From assembly GCA_050084515.1 (NCBI GenBank), contig CM114271.1, positions 38,254,001 through 38,318,000 of the forward strand: 64,000 nt of DNA. Direction: 5' to 3'. The notes under the pieces were generated by a model. It worked only from the letters and a program-made list of their open reading frames with translations, had not been told where the DNA came from and searched no databases. The position numbers were made by a program, and so were the translations under genes. How positions within the stretch are numbered: the stretch's first letter is position 1; every line of letters starts with the position of its first letter. This document shows positions 1 to 10,935 of the stretch, in pieces. The DNA comes from Blasia pusilla. Its lineage: Eukaryota > Marchantiophyta > Marchantiopsida > Blasiales.

Positions 1-1518
1 TTCCACGCCCGAGTCCTGCGTGAGGTCACGCAGCCGTGCCACTGCAGTCTGGAAACGCATTGAAGTGGTGAGATGCTGACTGAGCTGAGACTCAAGAAAT
101 ATTACACGCGTACTTCTCAAACGTGAAAACCCGTAGAGTAGAGTTGCTTTCCGAGACCAGAGACGCTCCATGACCGACTGACTGCTTCCTGTCCCGTCCC
201 GTCCCGAGCTCAGCTCAGGCACCTCTAACTGAGCACTCGAATCCTCTCCATTGAAGCTCCTGGTGATTATCACGGGGAGAAGAAGACACTGGCAGACTCT
301 GAGACGGAGTTGCATCCAATGCAAACGCGGCAGCAGGAGGACGACGTTGGGGCGACTGACCGTTTGTTTCAACCGAATTGTACATATGAGTTAGTTTAGT
401 CGAAACCTATGGGTTTTCGGGTTCTTCCATCAACCGTTTTATCGAAGTTCATTGTGTTAAGTCGAACGCGTTCATGAAGACATCGCATACTGAGTTTTCC
501 TACGGCGAAGACAAAAAAGTGTTAGTCGAATAGAATAGGCGATGGAGAACTTTCTGTCGTGTAAAAGTGGTTAAAAAAATTCCTGGTTACGTTTTAGGTT
601 ACATGTACTGATAATTTACAATAAACAGGAAAATATTAAGATTTACGAAAGATTTTCTATGGTAATGATTTAGGGTATGCATGTTTGCAATGTAGAAGTA
701 GTTACACATTGTTAGTGGAAAAACACTGCACCTTCCATTTTAGACTCCTCTCTTAATATCCTTTGGGCCAATAGCATTGTTTGATCTCTCACATAGTAGG
801 ATCATTCCAGATTTAATTAAAAACTTAAATTATTTATGAATCTAATAATGTTAAATAATTCAAACTTACTAATCATTTTTTTTATCCCGGACTTAGTATG
901 GGCACCAACTAGTGCCTATTAACAACATTACGTGAACTACTAGTAGAGAAGTGTGAGAGTGATTTTGAGTAGAAATGGAACTCATAGTGAAGGAGAGTAA
1001 TGTAGCAAGTCCATAATTTTGCAAGGTGCATTTGACGCGTACTAAAAGGGGAAATGAAAAGAAATAGGGAATCTAAAAAAGAAGTAAAGCTTACGAGCTG
1101 TTTTTCTTTTACGTGATTATTTGCTCATCACTTTGAACTCTACCTTATCTTTAGTAATCTGATCTCACCTTATTTTGTTTTGCAATCTCCTATTTTTTTG
1201 TGATATGATCTCGGCCTATTTTCTGCATCGTGCCCTGGTTGGCAACACTTTGAGACATACGTCAAAAAACTATTGGAGGACACGTGTCATTCATAGAGGG
1301 CACCTATTACGTTGAGACACCTATAGACATCCGAGGCTTTTGGTTGTAGATAAATATTTATTACCCTCCCTCTCTTTTTCTACTTTGGAGAAGGAAGAGG
1401 AGAAAGGAGATCCGAGAATGGACTGCATGTGCACCTTCAAGTCTGCAGCCCGTAGCCGCATCGAATTTTGAATGTGCAATTTCAGCCCGTACATAGCGTT
1501 CATCTTCGGTAAGAATCT

Positions 1519-1520
<2 letters not shown>
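1..1520. other. Intergenic sequence, no gene seen
   Basis: I see no credible coding frame, RNA gene or terminal-repeat structure here. The first 350 bases are moderately GC-rich. The rest is AT-rich with scattered stops on both strands. Confidence 0.5.

Positions 1521-1597
<77 letters not shown>
1521..1597. repeat. (CT)n microsatellite
   Basis: About 38 uninterrupted CT dinucleotides. They keep several frames open on both strands as Ser-Leu or Arg-Glu runs, which are not genes. A shorter CT-rich stretch follows at about 1735-1762. Confidence 0.97.
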
Positions 1598-1601
<4 letters not shown>

Positions 1602-2187
1602 GAATGGACACTACACTCACCTCCGCAATCACACAAGGTCTAGGATCGCGATGAAGCTGGCCTCAATAATTGTTGTGCATTGAATAGTGGCCACTCCCTC
1701 TCTCCCCAACTCAAAGCCTCTCACCCGCACACTCCCCCTCTTTCCCTCTCTCTTTCTCTCTCAAACACGAATGCTCACCAAAATGTGACTCACTACGCAT
1801 CTCCAAATTATCGTGTGCTCATCTCCGAAATTGAGATGAGACGGCGTGAGCTTCCCATCTCATGGGCCCAAGGCTTCCATTATCTTGACTCACCTCATCT
1901 CATCTCAACTGATCCGATCGCAACACAAGGAAGACAAGGTAAAGCATATATACAATAGATAGCAAAAGAGCGAGATTATGCAGAAGAAACTTGTCGTGTG
2001 CATACACATCGCTACACCAGCCACATCGTTGGTCACATCTACACACCACACAACACTCATCTTGACCAACGGTAACCTGCATGCACGGGTTACCAAGTGG
2101 TACCCAAAGATATGAAGTCTCCACCCCAAGAGCGCAACCGTCACCTGACTTTGTCTGCTCCAAGACACAGGCATGGCTCCACGCGTG
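1598..2187. other. Left flank of retroelement copy A
   Basis: No gene seen. At about 1993-2040 there is a short stretch resembling, in inverted orientation, the module that flanks the 3' LTR of this retroelement family (module X, see 10803-10935). This hints that the left flank was rearranged together with the element. Confidence 0.4.
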
Positions 2188-2702
2188 TGTCACGTCTTTT
2201 AGGATAGATCGGTGAGATCTAATAGAGCGCCTTCGTGAGTAGTGGAGGACACGCTCAGTAGATCGCGGATGACCTGTTGAGGCCCCGGGAAACCTGAGAG
2301 AGCACGTTTCCCCTTCGTTTCGGCTCATTTGGAGCCATATTGAGGAACTTACTATTCTAGGTAATTACCATTTTCGATATATGATGGACTTTCTATTTTT
2401 GGTAAGTGGCCCTTGACCTCCTACATCAAGTCAAGAGCCAAGGAGGTGACTTGGGAGAATAGGTTACCATGGAGAGAGCTTGGGAGAGGGGAGGGGTATA
2501 CCTCAAGGAGAGAGAGAGCTTGAGAGCTCATTCTCTCTTTGTTGAACCTCTTGGCATGAGGCGGCGGAGCTATGGTCCCTTGCCTTGTGAGTGTAATCCG
2601 AGCCTCTCATTAGGAGAGTTGGTTTGGTTTGACATGAGAGAGAGTGCACACCTTGGAGAGTTATGGTGTGAGATGGTGTAGAGAGAGATTGGATCTTACT
2701 TT
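2188..2702 (+). repeat. 5' LTR of copy A
   Basis: Starts TGTCACG and ends at or just past GGATCTTACTTT, about 515 bp. The matching LTRs of copy B (52607-53120, 63288-63800) have the same start and almost the same length. It contains the small hairpin GGCTC-ATTTG-GAGCC at about 2320 and purine-rich GAGAGA tracts. The right end is uncertain by a few bases because a canonical ACA is present here but not in the 3' LTR. No standard tRNA primer site was recognised directly after it. Confidence 0.8.
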
Positions 2703-2716
2703 ACAAAGAGAGAATG

Positions 2717-3930
2717 AGAGTAGCTCTAGAGGTTTTACGCGGAGTGGCGCGAGGTTCCGAGGGTCTCCACGTGAGGGACCACCTCGACCTCCTTCTGTGT
2801 CATCGTCAGATGAGGGGGAGGGTGTAGAGGAGTTTGTGAGCACATCGCCACACATTGTGAGTGGTCCTACTAGTTGGGCGTACGAGATGGACGACCGGGG
2901 TAGAGGACCGCGTAGGTTTTCAGTGCGAGGGGCACGATTGAGTTGCACAATTTTATAGCAGAGTTTAGGAGTTGGTGCGACTCCCAGCGGGCCAGGAACT
3001 CTAGAGAGTTCAACCCGTTTATAGCATGGAACGGTATGTTCCAGCATTTAGAGGGAGCGCCCATGGACGATTACCATGAGTTCTCTCAGAGATATGCATG
3101 TGAGATCGAGGCGTGGAGGCTCTACTATGACCCACATTATGTGTCATGGACGGAGCCGTTCCCAGATGAGGAGGAGGAGTCAGGAGAGGCTACAACCTCT
3201 TCCACTAGTGACGTTTTAGGAGGGGTGACTCGACGGGAGCGATTGCACCGTCTAGTCGGGTTCGCCCCGAGTTCAACCCTCGTGGTTGAGTTCTTTCTTT
3301 GAGTTGAGGGCGAGCTACCAGGGGGTACGGACGGAGAAGTTGCGGAGCATCCACGACTTCCAGAGGCGCCCGGGTGAGATTTTGCGTGAGGCTTACACTC
3401 GCTTGCGCCGGTTGATCAACGTCAGTCAGGGGGTGACAGAGGCTCGGGCTATCCAGTCATGGTACGCGATGCTGGACCGGACCCTACGGACACGGGTGTG
3501 GGAGGGGTGCTTCTTATGAACACCTCCCCTACGTTGAGAGATGTTTTTAGGACCGCCGAGAACATTGAGCGCAACATGGCGGAGGAGAGCGTAGCCACCA
3601 TGGGTTCTGGGCGAGAGCACTCACGATTGTCTGCACCACCTGTGCAGCAACGTGGACTCCGAGATAGGTCGAATGTGGCACCACGAACATAGGGAGGATA
3701 CCAGGAGGCCGTGCCACACAGACCTGCGCCTTCATATGCGGCTCAACAGCAGCCGCCTACTATTACTTGTTGGTCATGTGGTGGAGCCCATCATCAGCGC
3801 GATTGCACTCGTCGAGGGTCATGGACGTGTGCCTCAAAGATGAAGGAGGAGATGGTCCGCACAGGAGGTTATCGGTGTGACTATTGTCGAGGTATGGTCA
3901 TACACGCGCCAGGTGTTTGATTTACATCCT
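2717..3930 (+). pseudogene. gag: Gag region of copy A, frameshifted
   Basis: Protein-like segments lie in alternating frames: a Ser/Pro/Arg-rich N-terminus, an acidic patch (PDEEEESGE, about 3165), the helical Gag core (LREAYTRLRRLINV and ATIQSWYAML-like sequence, about 3385-3470), then a nucleocapsid part. The latter has a variant zinc knuckle CWSCGGAHHQRDC (about 3770-3810, a CX2CX3HX4C spacing) and a second CX2CX4HX4C knuckle near 3878-3920 that is split by a one-base frameshift. Two knuckles in tandem are also visible in copy B. At least four frame changes mean no intact Gag is made. Confidence 0.75.
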
Positions 3931-4251
3931 CGAGTTACGCCCGGACCGAGGGCGAGAGGGCACCAGAGCGAGTAGCGGTCGGGTGGGCCTAGAGATCGTG
4001 CACCAGGTGGTCCCGTTGGGGACGAGGAGTGGGGTTTCGGCGGGGTAGTGGAGAGCTGCCCGTGGAGGAGGTAGAGTACCACCACCTAGACGCGCCGAGG
4101 GAGACGCGGGACGTGAGCGGGATGGTCGGTCGCTTTCGATATCTGGCCGGTGCAGGAGGAGATTGCCGCTATGGCATTGAGGTTACCCGATGCCGGATCC
4201 GTGGCATCGACATCATATGGAGCAGCCAGAGATCTGGAGGATCCTTGATGG

Positions 4252-5220
4252 ATGTGCGGGGTTGCCCAAATGGAGGCCGCCGCAGTTGTGACGCGTGGAG
4301 CAGCCATAGAGTTGGATCCACAACGAGGGGAAGCCAAAAGACAGACTAGGCTTCCTCAGTCTTTCACGTTGTCCGAATCGATGAGGACCCCATCGATGGG
4401 TCCTCATCAAAGTTCGTGGAGAGTTGGTAATGTTGTTGGTATGCATGCACGGAGGGCGATGGGAGAAGCGAGTGCGACAACTCCTATTGTTGATGCTCAA
4501 GAGGGGCATGTGTCGAGCACGTTGTTGGGGGCGGCCACTGTTGTGTACCGCACTCCTTTATTTTTTGCTTCCAATGTTATGACGTTGGGGGGTACGCCCG
4601 CCGAGGCTTTTCGGCCGGCCGCTTCACTATGTGAGCGCAGAGTTGGAGTTCCTGCATCACGTTCAGAGGTGATTGTAGAGGAGGTGATGGACCTGCCCTT
4701 GGAGCGGATGCTCGGGCCGTCCACGTCAGATTCATGGCAGGCTACGGCTGCTAGGATGGCGGAGATGCCCGCTAGACCCGCGATAGAGCGTGCCATGGCT
4801 TCTCCTGGTGTTGTGTTGCTGGATAACCGAGGAGAGATCTTCCAGTTGGTCAGTCATGGAGGTAGAGCTTTTAGTCCGCAGCGTGTCTTGTTGGATTCAG
4901 GAGCGCAACCCTTGATGTTGGGGAAAGTGTCATTCAGAGGATTGGGCTTGACGAGAGCCGATGTGGAGCGTTGTCCATTCCGGATACAGACATCTTTGGG
5001 TGGAGCGAGTACCACACAGTATATCATCCGCCAGGAGGTCGTGGTGAGGATTTGCCCGGGACATCCTACAGATGAGTGCGTGGTACGCGCCAAGGCGATA
5101 GTGACTGATGCAGAGTCCTACGACGTCTTGGTTGGTAGAGCAGTGTTATACCCGATAGGGGTTTTCCCTGGATTATTGGGAGGAGTCAGCGTCCTCCAGA
5201 CCATGATGGCAGTCATGTGA
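4252..5220 (+). pseudogene. Aspartic protease region of copy A
   Basis: A 322-codon open stretch. The retropepsin signature DSGAQPLMLG lies at codons 215-224 (4894-4923), preceded by hydrophobic VLL, followed by a conserved region ending in a VLVGRAVLYPIG segment. The catalytic Asp and the following Ser-Gly are intact here, while copy B reads DSI and element C reads DSR at this place. The first ~190 codons are Gag-Pro linker without recognised domain. The frame closes with TGA at 5220 and the polyprotein continues after a frame change, so this is one open piece of a broken polyprotein rather than a gene of its own. Confidence 0.75.
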
Positions 5221-5239
5221 TGGGCGCCTTAGCTCATTA

Positions 5240-6545
5240 CCCATTCGATTCACAGGTGCAGTGATCGAGCAACGGCCAAGAGAAATGGCGACCTTAGCAG
5301 CATTTAGCAGTGCCATCACTTGGCCTAGTGATTTGATTGAGGGACATGTCCATGCAGAGGATACTCCCGTTCCTGACATTTCTATGGAGAGGAGTGTTAT
5401 GGTAGCTGCATCATTCTATGGAGGAGAGGTGACGCTGTGGGGCTCGACTGAGGAGCTTCAACGAATGGCAGATGAGCACGTGCAGACCGCATGGAGCGAG
5501 GCGTTTGCACCAGAGCGTGACGGGTCTGAGGAACCCGAGGTAGCAAGGAGTGCTACGATGACACCCTTGGATACCACACCCATTGTGTGGTGTACCCCGG
5601 AGGAGGGTATTCGAGTGTTAGATCTCTTTGGAGGGATTAGCACCGGGTTAGCTACTGTTTTGCAGGCAGGAGTGCGATTACAATAGTACCTGTATGTGGA
5701 GAGTGATGATGTTGCAAGGCGCGTCTCACTACGACATGTGGCGCAATTACGCCTACGTTTTCCCGACTTATTATGCATCCCAGCGATCTGGGTACCGAGT
5801 TCCCTACCGAGGGATATTTCGTTGTTGGGGGCGCATGACTTAGAGCGGGTAGGGACCATTGACTTGGTCATTGCCGGTTGGCCATGTCAGGGCCAATCGA
5901 GTGCTGGACGAGGCAGCGGGTTGGCTGTCACTCGGTCCAGGTTGTTTTGGGAGATGTTGAGGGTCTTACGGCGAGCAGAGCACAGATCTTGTTCTCGGCC
6001 TACCTTCTGGAGAATGTGCCGATCTTAGGAGACTCCAGGTCACGGGTGGTGACGAGTGCTCATCAGGTGTGTGCCTGGATTGGCCCAGCAGTGTTCTTGG
6101 ATGCGGCGAGTGTAGGTTCTAGAACCCATCGCCCGCGTCTATGATGGACCAACTTGGTACCCCATGCGGTGTTATGGAGGGCGTATGCGAGAGTGGAGTG
6201 CCCCTCCCATTTTTTAGTGGATTCCATTTTGGATCCATGTCATTGATCACAAGCAGTGAGGCACGATGATCGACCACCGTTGACTGTGGTCAACAGGGTA
6301 GGCAAGCCGCGGGCAGCCTTGCCCACGTTTGTGAGTTTTCCCGCTTCCTATGCATATAAGGAGGCCGGTCCTGGCTTGGTTTGGGATGACCAGGTTTATC
6401 GATTGGTGGAGCCCAACGCCGACGAGAGAGAGCAAGCGATGGGATTTCCCACAGGAGTGATGGCAGTACCATCAGTGTCAGAGGCATCACGACGTCATAT
6501 CTTGGGTCAGGCGATGGACCTGAACTGCTTGACATGGATCCTAAG
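5240..6545 (+). pseudogene. C5-cytosine DNA methyltransferase domain of copy A (in Ty3 Pol), frameshifted
   Basis: C5-cytosine methyltransferases transfer a methyl group from S-adenosylmethionine to cytosine C5 in DNA. Visible motifs, in order: motif I VLDLFGGISTGL (5615-5650, SAM binding), acidic VESDD (about 5698), motif IV GWPCQGQSS (5876-5902, with the nucleophilic Cys of PCQ at 5885), motif VI ENVPILG (6010-6030), motif VIII HRPR (6127-6138), a short target-recognition region, and motif IX/X EREQAMGFP (about 6427-6450) with LGQAMDL. Order is I, IV, VI, VIII, IX/X, so it is not permuted as in plant DRM enzymes. The stretch 5240-5600 is a conserved linker also seen in element C. Frame shifts after motif I and after motif IV, plus an in-frame stop right after HRPR, inactivate it. 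Confidence 0.88.
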
Positions 6546-6879
6546 CTTGGGAGTGGCTGATCAGCGTCGTATGAGATCGCAACAGATCACAGCTGTTGAG
6601 TTGGTGAGCCCCATGCCTATCGAGATGGTGGAGGCAGTGGCTAGGGGCGAGACCCGAGGAGATCTACGCACCAGGGGAGATCGGGAGAGACACCCTTGGA
6701 CTTCTTGGGATGTTTTGCAGGTACGCAAGGAGATGATAGCCACAAAGATCGGCGTGGTTTGCAACCACGTGGAGGAGATCGAGTTTGCGGTTGGCTGCAG
6801 GAGAGCGGCCGAGTGTTGTTGTTCAAGACGGGGTTGCACCATAGCAACCACCGATACCCACGCCGGAGAGTCCTACCGT

Positions 6880-8330
6880 AGTCACGATGGAGACTTGGGA
6901 GCCAGATATGGGCCCTAAGTTGACAGGAGGAGAGCGGCGCCGAATACATCAGTTCCTCAAGAGTTATAGGAGCTGCTTTGCGTTTAGCATGGAGGATTTG
7001 GGTACGCTGAAGGGACGAGGGATCCGCATTGAGTTGTCGAGTGATATGCAGATCTTCCGACAACCCTAGGTGTCTGATGATATGGAGAGGGCTCGATTGA
7101 GTAGGAGCCAGGACTTGGTCGGAGCAGGACTAGTGGAGATGTCGCATGGGGAGTATGCATCTGCCACTATCATGCCCGCCAAGAAGGATATGCATGGCAA
7201 CTGGATGGATAGGCGGATGTGTGGGGATTACCGACCTATCAATCGGCAGACGAAGTCCAATAGGTATGCCATGCCCACCCCTGAGGAGATCTTTGATGCG
7301 ATTGGTCACGCAAAGGTCTTCAGTTCATTGGATTTGCGAGCCGGATACCATCAGCTGCCTATCAGATTGGAGGACAGGCAGAAGACGGCATTTTGGGGCA
7401 TCGATCCTCACGGGAAGGATTGTTTGTACCAGTGGCGGTTCTTACCATTTGGGTTAAAGAATGCCCCGGCTGAGTTTCAAAGGGTCATGGATAGGATCTT
7501 GGCTGGTCTGGATTTTGCTAGGTGTTATATTGATGACATCGTAGTCTTTAGCGCCACGGTTGAGGAGCATGAGCAACATCTAGAGGAGGTGTTCCGACGA
7601 TTGTAATTACATGGGCTGAAGCTACATCCAGGCAAGTGCAAGTTCTTCTACGACCAGATTGAGTACTTAGGTCATACAATATACCCAGGGGGCCTTGGTG
7701 TTCAGCAAACGAAGGTAGAGGCTATCTCACGCATTCCACGCCCTACAGATGTGAGTCGTGTTCGTATATTCATGGGATTGGCAAACTTCTATCGGCGATA
7801 CGTCAAGAGATTCAGTTCAATTGCGAAGCCGCTGACCTTGCTGACCAAGGTGGATCACGAGTGGCACTGGGGGGATGAGCAGAAGCAAGCATTTCAGTTG
7901 CTCAAGGACAGGTTGACGTCCGCACCCATCTTGAGGAGACCGATCGGGGCGTCCTTTCGATTGCACACATATTGGAGCATGTTGGGGCTTGGAGCGGTGC
8001 TCACCAAAGATGATGATGAGGGTAGAGAGTTCAGAGTGGCTTACGCTAGCCGCTCGAACAACGCGCAGAGGCGGTAATCTGGCTCGTATGAGGGTGAGTG
8101 CTTGGTCGCGTGTGGGGGTCGCGCATTTCAAGTGTTACTTATTCGGCAACCCTTTTACCATCATCACTGATAATCAACCACTGAAGTGGTTGATGGAGTC
8201 CGACAAGCTTACAGGGAAGCTTGCGAGATGGGCTCTGTTGTTGCAGGAATATGATGGGATGCTCAACCAGGATGTAGATGGGTTGAGTCGTAACCCATTC
8301 CCGAGTCAGCAAGATGCGACTGGAGCTCGA
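6880..8330 (+). pseudogene. Reverse transcriptase and RNase H region of copy A
   Basis: Ty3-type RT. Recognisable blocks are CGDYRPIN (about 7223), FSSLDLRAGYHQ (about 7320-7355), QWRFLPFGLKNAPAEFQ (about 7430-7480) and the catalytic YIDDIVV box (7526-7546), intact with both Asp. Then HPGKCKFF and YLGHTI thumb-type motifs, FMGLANFYRRYV, and an RNase H part (DNQPLKWL, about 8170; DGLSRNP, about 8280). Stops at 7067, 7604 and 8076 split the frame. Two of them correspond to sense codons in copy B and differ by C-to-T. A small deletion just before DGLSRNP removes the segment that copy B retains as FHVVHRPG in a shifted frame. Confidence 0.85.
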
Positions 8331-8639
8331 TGGCATGGAGAGAGTGATGAGGAGTCGGTGCGAGGATGGCACACGTCAGCCTATTTAGGCATGTTGGCTA
8401 TGGAGAGCCAGAGTGTGGAGACTTCGATGGCGAGGTCTAGTGGAGAGTCCTTGGATCCCGAGACCAGTGAGGACATGGCAAGTGGCCGAGATATTCATGA
8501 TGATGGAGTAGTCTTGGAGTACCTTCGTACTGGCAGCGTTGCGAGCACGATGGATGCTAGAGAGCGGGATCGGATCCTACAGCGGGCCAAACGGTTCCGT
8601 TGGGAGGGGACACATGTTTTGAGGGTTTGGGAGGATGGT

Positions 8640-9784
8640 AGAGTACTCGTAGTGCCGCATCCTTTGTAGAGAGCACGACTAGTGCAGCATGCCCACGAGG
8701 AGTTGGGTCACTTTGGCGTGAAGCGGACGTACAGCTTGCTCCAGATTCAGTATTGGTGGCGAGGCATGCAGACTGACGTTCAGCAGCTTTGTTGCCAGGT
8801 GCATGGTGTGTGATCGGGTCCGAGCATCATTCAATGCTCCGACTCCTGATTGCATCCGTTACCGATCATGGGCTTAGGGTATAGATGGAGTTTGGATTTT
8901 GCAGGACCTTTGCCCTTGACGGAGCGTCACAGTCGTTATGTGTTGGTGATGGTCGAGCACTTCTCGAAGTGGATCGAGTTGGTTGCATTGCCTGACAAAG
9001 CGAGTGAAGGAGTAGCTTATGCCTTCCTTGACAGAGTGGTGAGTCATTATGGCGCACCGGCTGAGGTGTTGACAGACCAGGAGTACCGAAGTTTCGCGGT
9101 GAGTTCCAGGCCTTGTGTGATCAGGCGCTGATCGACCACCGCACGACTTCGCAAGATCATCCCGGGGCGGATGGATTAGCGGAGAGAGTTGTGCAAACGG
9201 TGAAGAGGGGTTTACGCAAGTATGGCTTGCAGAGAGGTCACCTAGGAGATTGGGACCTCCAGTTGCCATGGTTGGCGATGGGATCTGATTCAGTGAGCGA
9301 GCATCCTTAGCGTCTTTTTCACCGTACTTGCTACTTTATGGCGAGAGCCAGATTTACTGCGCCATTCGTCGAGATCTTTGGTGATTTGCTGGACCTTGAT
9401 GACCCAAATGTATGGGTGCGAGCATGTTCTCAGAGGGCTGAGTTATTTCGGAGAGTGATGCCCATGGCGTTCAAGAACTTGGCGATTGCACAACATCGGG
9501 ATACGTTGAGGTATGCGACTATTCGGGGTGGTGGTTATCGACCAACTATCCGGAGGTTTCATTTGGGAGATTATGTCTACTTGCAGCAGACGGCACCGAC
9601 GACGTTGGATGTGACTGCAGGGCGCACTATCCTGAGAGTGCGTGACATTTTTCCATCGGGTGTTCTCTTGCTGGAGGGACGCAATGGTATGGTATGGAAG
9701 GACCATGTGCGTAATTGTGCACCATGTCACCTTCCTAACATTGATGGTACAGTAGATCCGAGCTTAGCAATAGTTCCTGCAGGC
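8640..9784 (+). pseudogene. Integrase region of copy A
   Basis: An HHCC-type zinc region begins at about 8690 (HAHEELGHFGVKRTY then CC), followed by the catalytic core: WSLDFAGPLP (first Asp, about 8893), VLTDQ (second Asp, about 9070) and DGLAERVVQTVKRG (Glu, about 9168-9205). The C-terminal part holds a beta-rich stretch (RFHLGDYVYLQQ, then GMVWKDHVRNCAPCHLPN) matching the GPY/F-like C-terminal domain of Ty3 integrases. Frameshifts near 8800, 9080 and 9310 break the frame. The last 197 codons (9338-9931) are open and run through into the PHD finger. Confidence 0.82.
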
Positions 9785-9931
9785 TTGCGTTGTATGTTGT
9801 GTGGTTCTGCCCGTGGTGTGGCCACGATGCTAGTCTGTGATGGGTGTTCGAGAGGATGGCATATGGCATGTTTGACGCCACCTCTCACTAGGGTTCCTAA
9901 GGGAGGATGGATGTGTCCCAGATGTACATAG
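9785..9931 (+). pseudogene. PHD finger at the integrase C-terminus of copy A
   Basis: The last ~48 codons form a C4HC3 PHD zinc finger: CMLC, then LVCDGCSRGWHMACL, then VPKGGWMCPRC followed by Thr and stop. All eight zinc ligands (C-C-C-C-H-C-C-C) are present. PHD fingers bind histone H3 tails. The CDxCxxGxH...CLxPPL...VPxGxWxC layout resembles fingers known to read the unmodified H3 N-terminus, but the ligand is inference. Many plant Ty3 elements carry a chromodomain in this position. The finger is in frame with the integrase C-terminal region from 9338 and is the last domain of the polyprotein. Confidence 0.85.
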
Positions 9932-10067
9932 AGTAGGTAGTTCTACATTCCGACTTGTGTCTGTGACATGGATGAGAAGAAGGCGACTAACATGGGGCCA
10001 CATGAGCACCCGGCCTTCTTGCTCTTAGCGTCCGAGAGATGTATGTCATGGTAGGTAGGGATAGATG

Positions 10068-10436
10068 TAAGTTCCTTAATATTGAGGAACTTACTATTTC
10101 GGCTCCAAATGAGCCGAAACGAAGGGGAAACGTGCTTTCTCAGGTTTCCCGGGGCCTCAACAGGTCATCCGCGACCTACTGAGCGTGTCCTCCACTACTC
10201 ACGAAGGCGCTCTATTAGATCTCACCGATCTATCCTAAAAGACGTGACAGCTGTCGTGCACATACATATCGCTACACAACATACATCGCTGTCACCGAAC
10301 ACACACACAAACACGCATGATCCCATGCTAACTCATGGCATCCAAAAAACGGGAAAAGAAGTACCAAAATATCTCCAATCGCCCCCCTAGTTGGTGGTTA
10401 GGTCCCTCTAACTCCAGATAGCAATATAAGTTCCTC
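10068..10436 (-). repeat. Inverted 5' part of the 3' LTR region, copy A
   Basis: Compared with copy B (63119-63440), the stretch from GCTATCTGGAG to the GGCTC/GAGCC hairpin lies here in reverse complement. It includes an inverted module X (about 10255-10380) and the first ~150 bp of the LTR. Both sides of the inverted block carry near-identical palindromes of the type AAGTTCCT-AATATT-AGGAACTT (about 10069-10092 and 10429-10452). Confidence 0.8.
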
Positions 10437-10802
10437 AATATTGAGGAACTTACTATTTTAGGTAAGTACCATTTTCAGTATATGATCGACTTTCTATTTT
10501 TGGTAAGTGGCCCTTGACCTCCTACATCAGGTCAAGAGCCAAGGAGGTGACTTGGGAGAATAGGTTACCATGGAGAGAGCTTGGGAGAGGGGAGGGGTAT
10601 ACCTCAAGGAGAGAGAGCTTGAGAGCTCATTCTCTCTTTGTTGAACCTCTTGGCATGAGGCGGCGGAGCTATGGTCCCTTGCCTTGTGAGTTGTAACCCG
10701 AGCCTCTCATTAGGAGAGTGGGTTTGGTTTGACATGAGAGAGAGTGCACACCTTGGAGAGTTATGGTGTGAGATGGTGTAGAGAGAGATTGGATCTTACT
10801 TT
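10437..10802 (+). repeat. 3' LTR of copy A, directly oriented part
   Basis: Matches 2337-2702 of the 5' LTR almost base for base, including the cluster of GAGAGAGAGCTTGAGAGC and the end GGATCTTACTTT. It is followed directly by a second, direct copy of module X. Confidence 0.85.
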
Positions 10803-10935
10803 GATTGGAGATATTTTGGTACTTCTTGTCTCGTTGTTTGGATGCCATGAGTTAGCATGGGATCATGCGTGTTTGTGTGTGTGTTTGGTGACAGCGATGT
10901 ATGTTGTGTAGCGATGTGTATACGCATGACACATG
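10803..10935 (+). repeat. Module X, downstream copy (copy A)
   Basis: About 130 bp starting GATTGGAGATATTTTGGTAC and containing ATGAGTTAGCATGGGATC and a TGTGTTTGTGTGTGTG run. The same module lies upstream of the LTR core, inverted here at 10255-10380, and direct in copy B at 63158-63287 and 63801-63910. Confidence 0.7.

Larger units (their letters stand above)
2188..10802 (+). mobile_element. Ty3/gypsy LTR retrotransposon copy A, with DNMT and PHD domains, degenerate
   Basis: Near full-length Ty3-type element. The order read from the sequence is 5' LTR, Gag with zinc knuckles, aspartic protease, a linker, a C5-cytosine methyltransferase, reverse transcriptase, RNase H, integrase, PHD finger and a rearranged 3' LTR. 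RT preceding integrase places it in Ty3/gypsy. The reading frame is broken by many small indels and stops, so it cannot make a full polyprotein. The two LTRs are close: I count about ten differences over the last ~363 bp. Compared with copy B, about 1.5 kb of untranslated leader is missing and part of the 3' LTR is inverted. No target-site duplication was found at the inferred ends. Confidence 0.9.

Noticed and set aside
1321-1654. Open frames of up to 103 codons on both strands across the (CT)n run
   Set aside because: They consist mainly of Arg-Glu or Ser-Leu runs from a dinucleotide repeat.
2688-2720. tRNA primer-binding site next to the 5' LTR
   Set aside because: No convincing complement to a tRNA 3' end was seen in either copy, and the LTR end itself is uncertain.
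5612-6545. Classification of the methyltransferase as plant DRM
   Set aside because: DRM has permuted motifs, whereas here motif I precedes IV, VI, VIII and IX/X.
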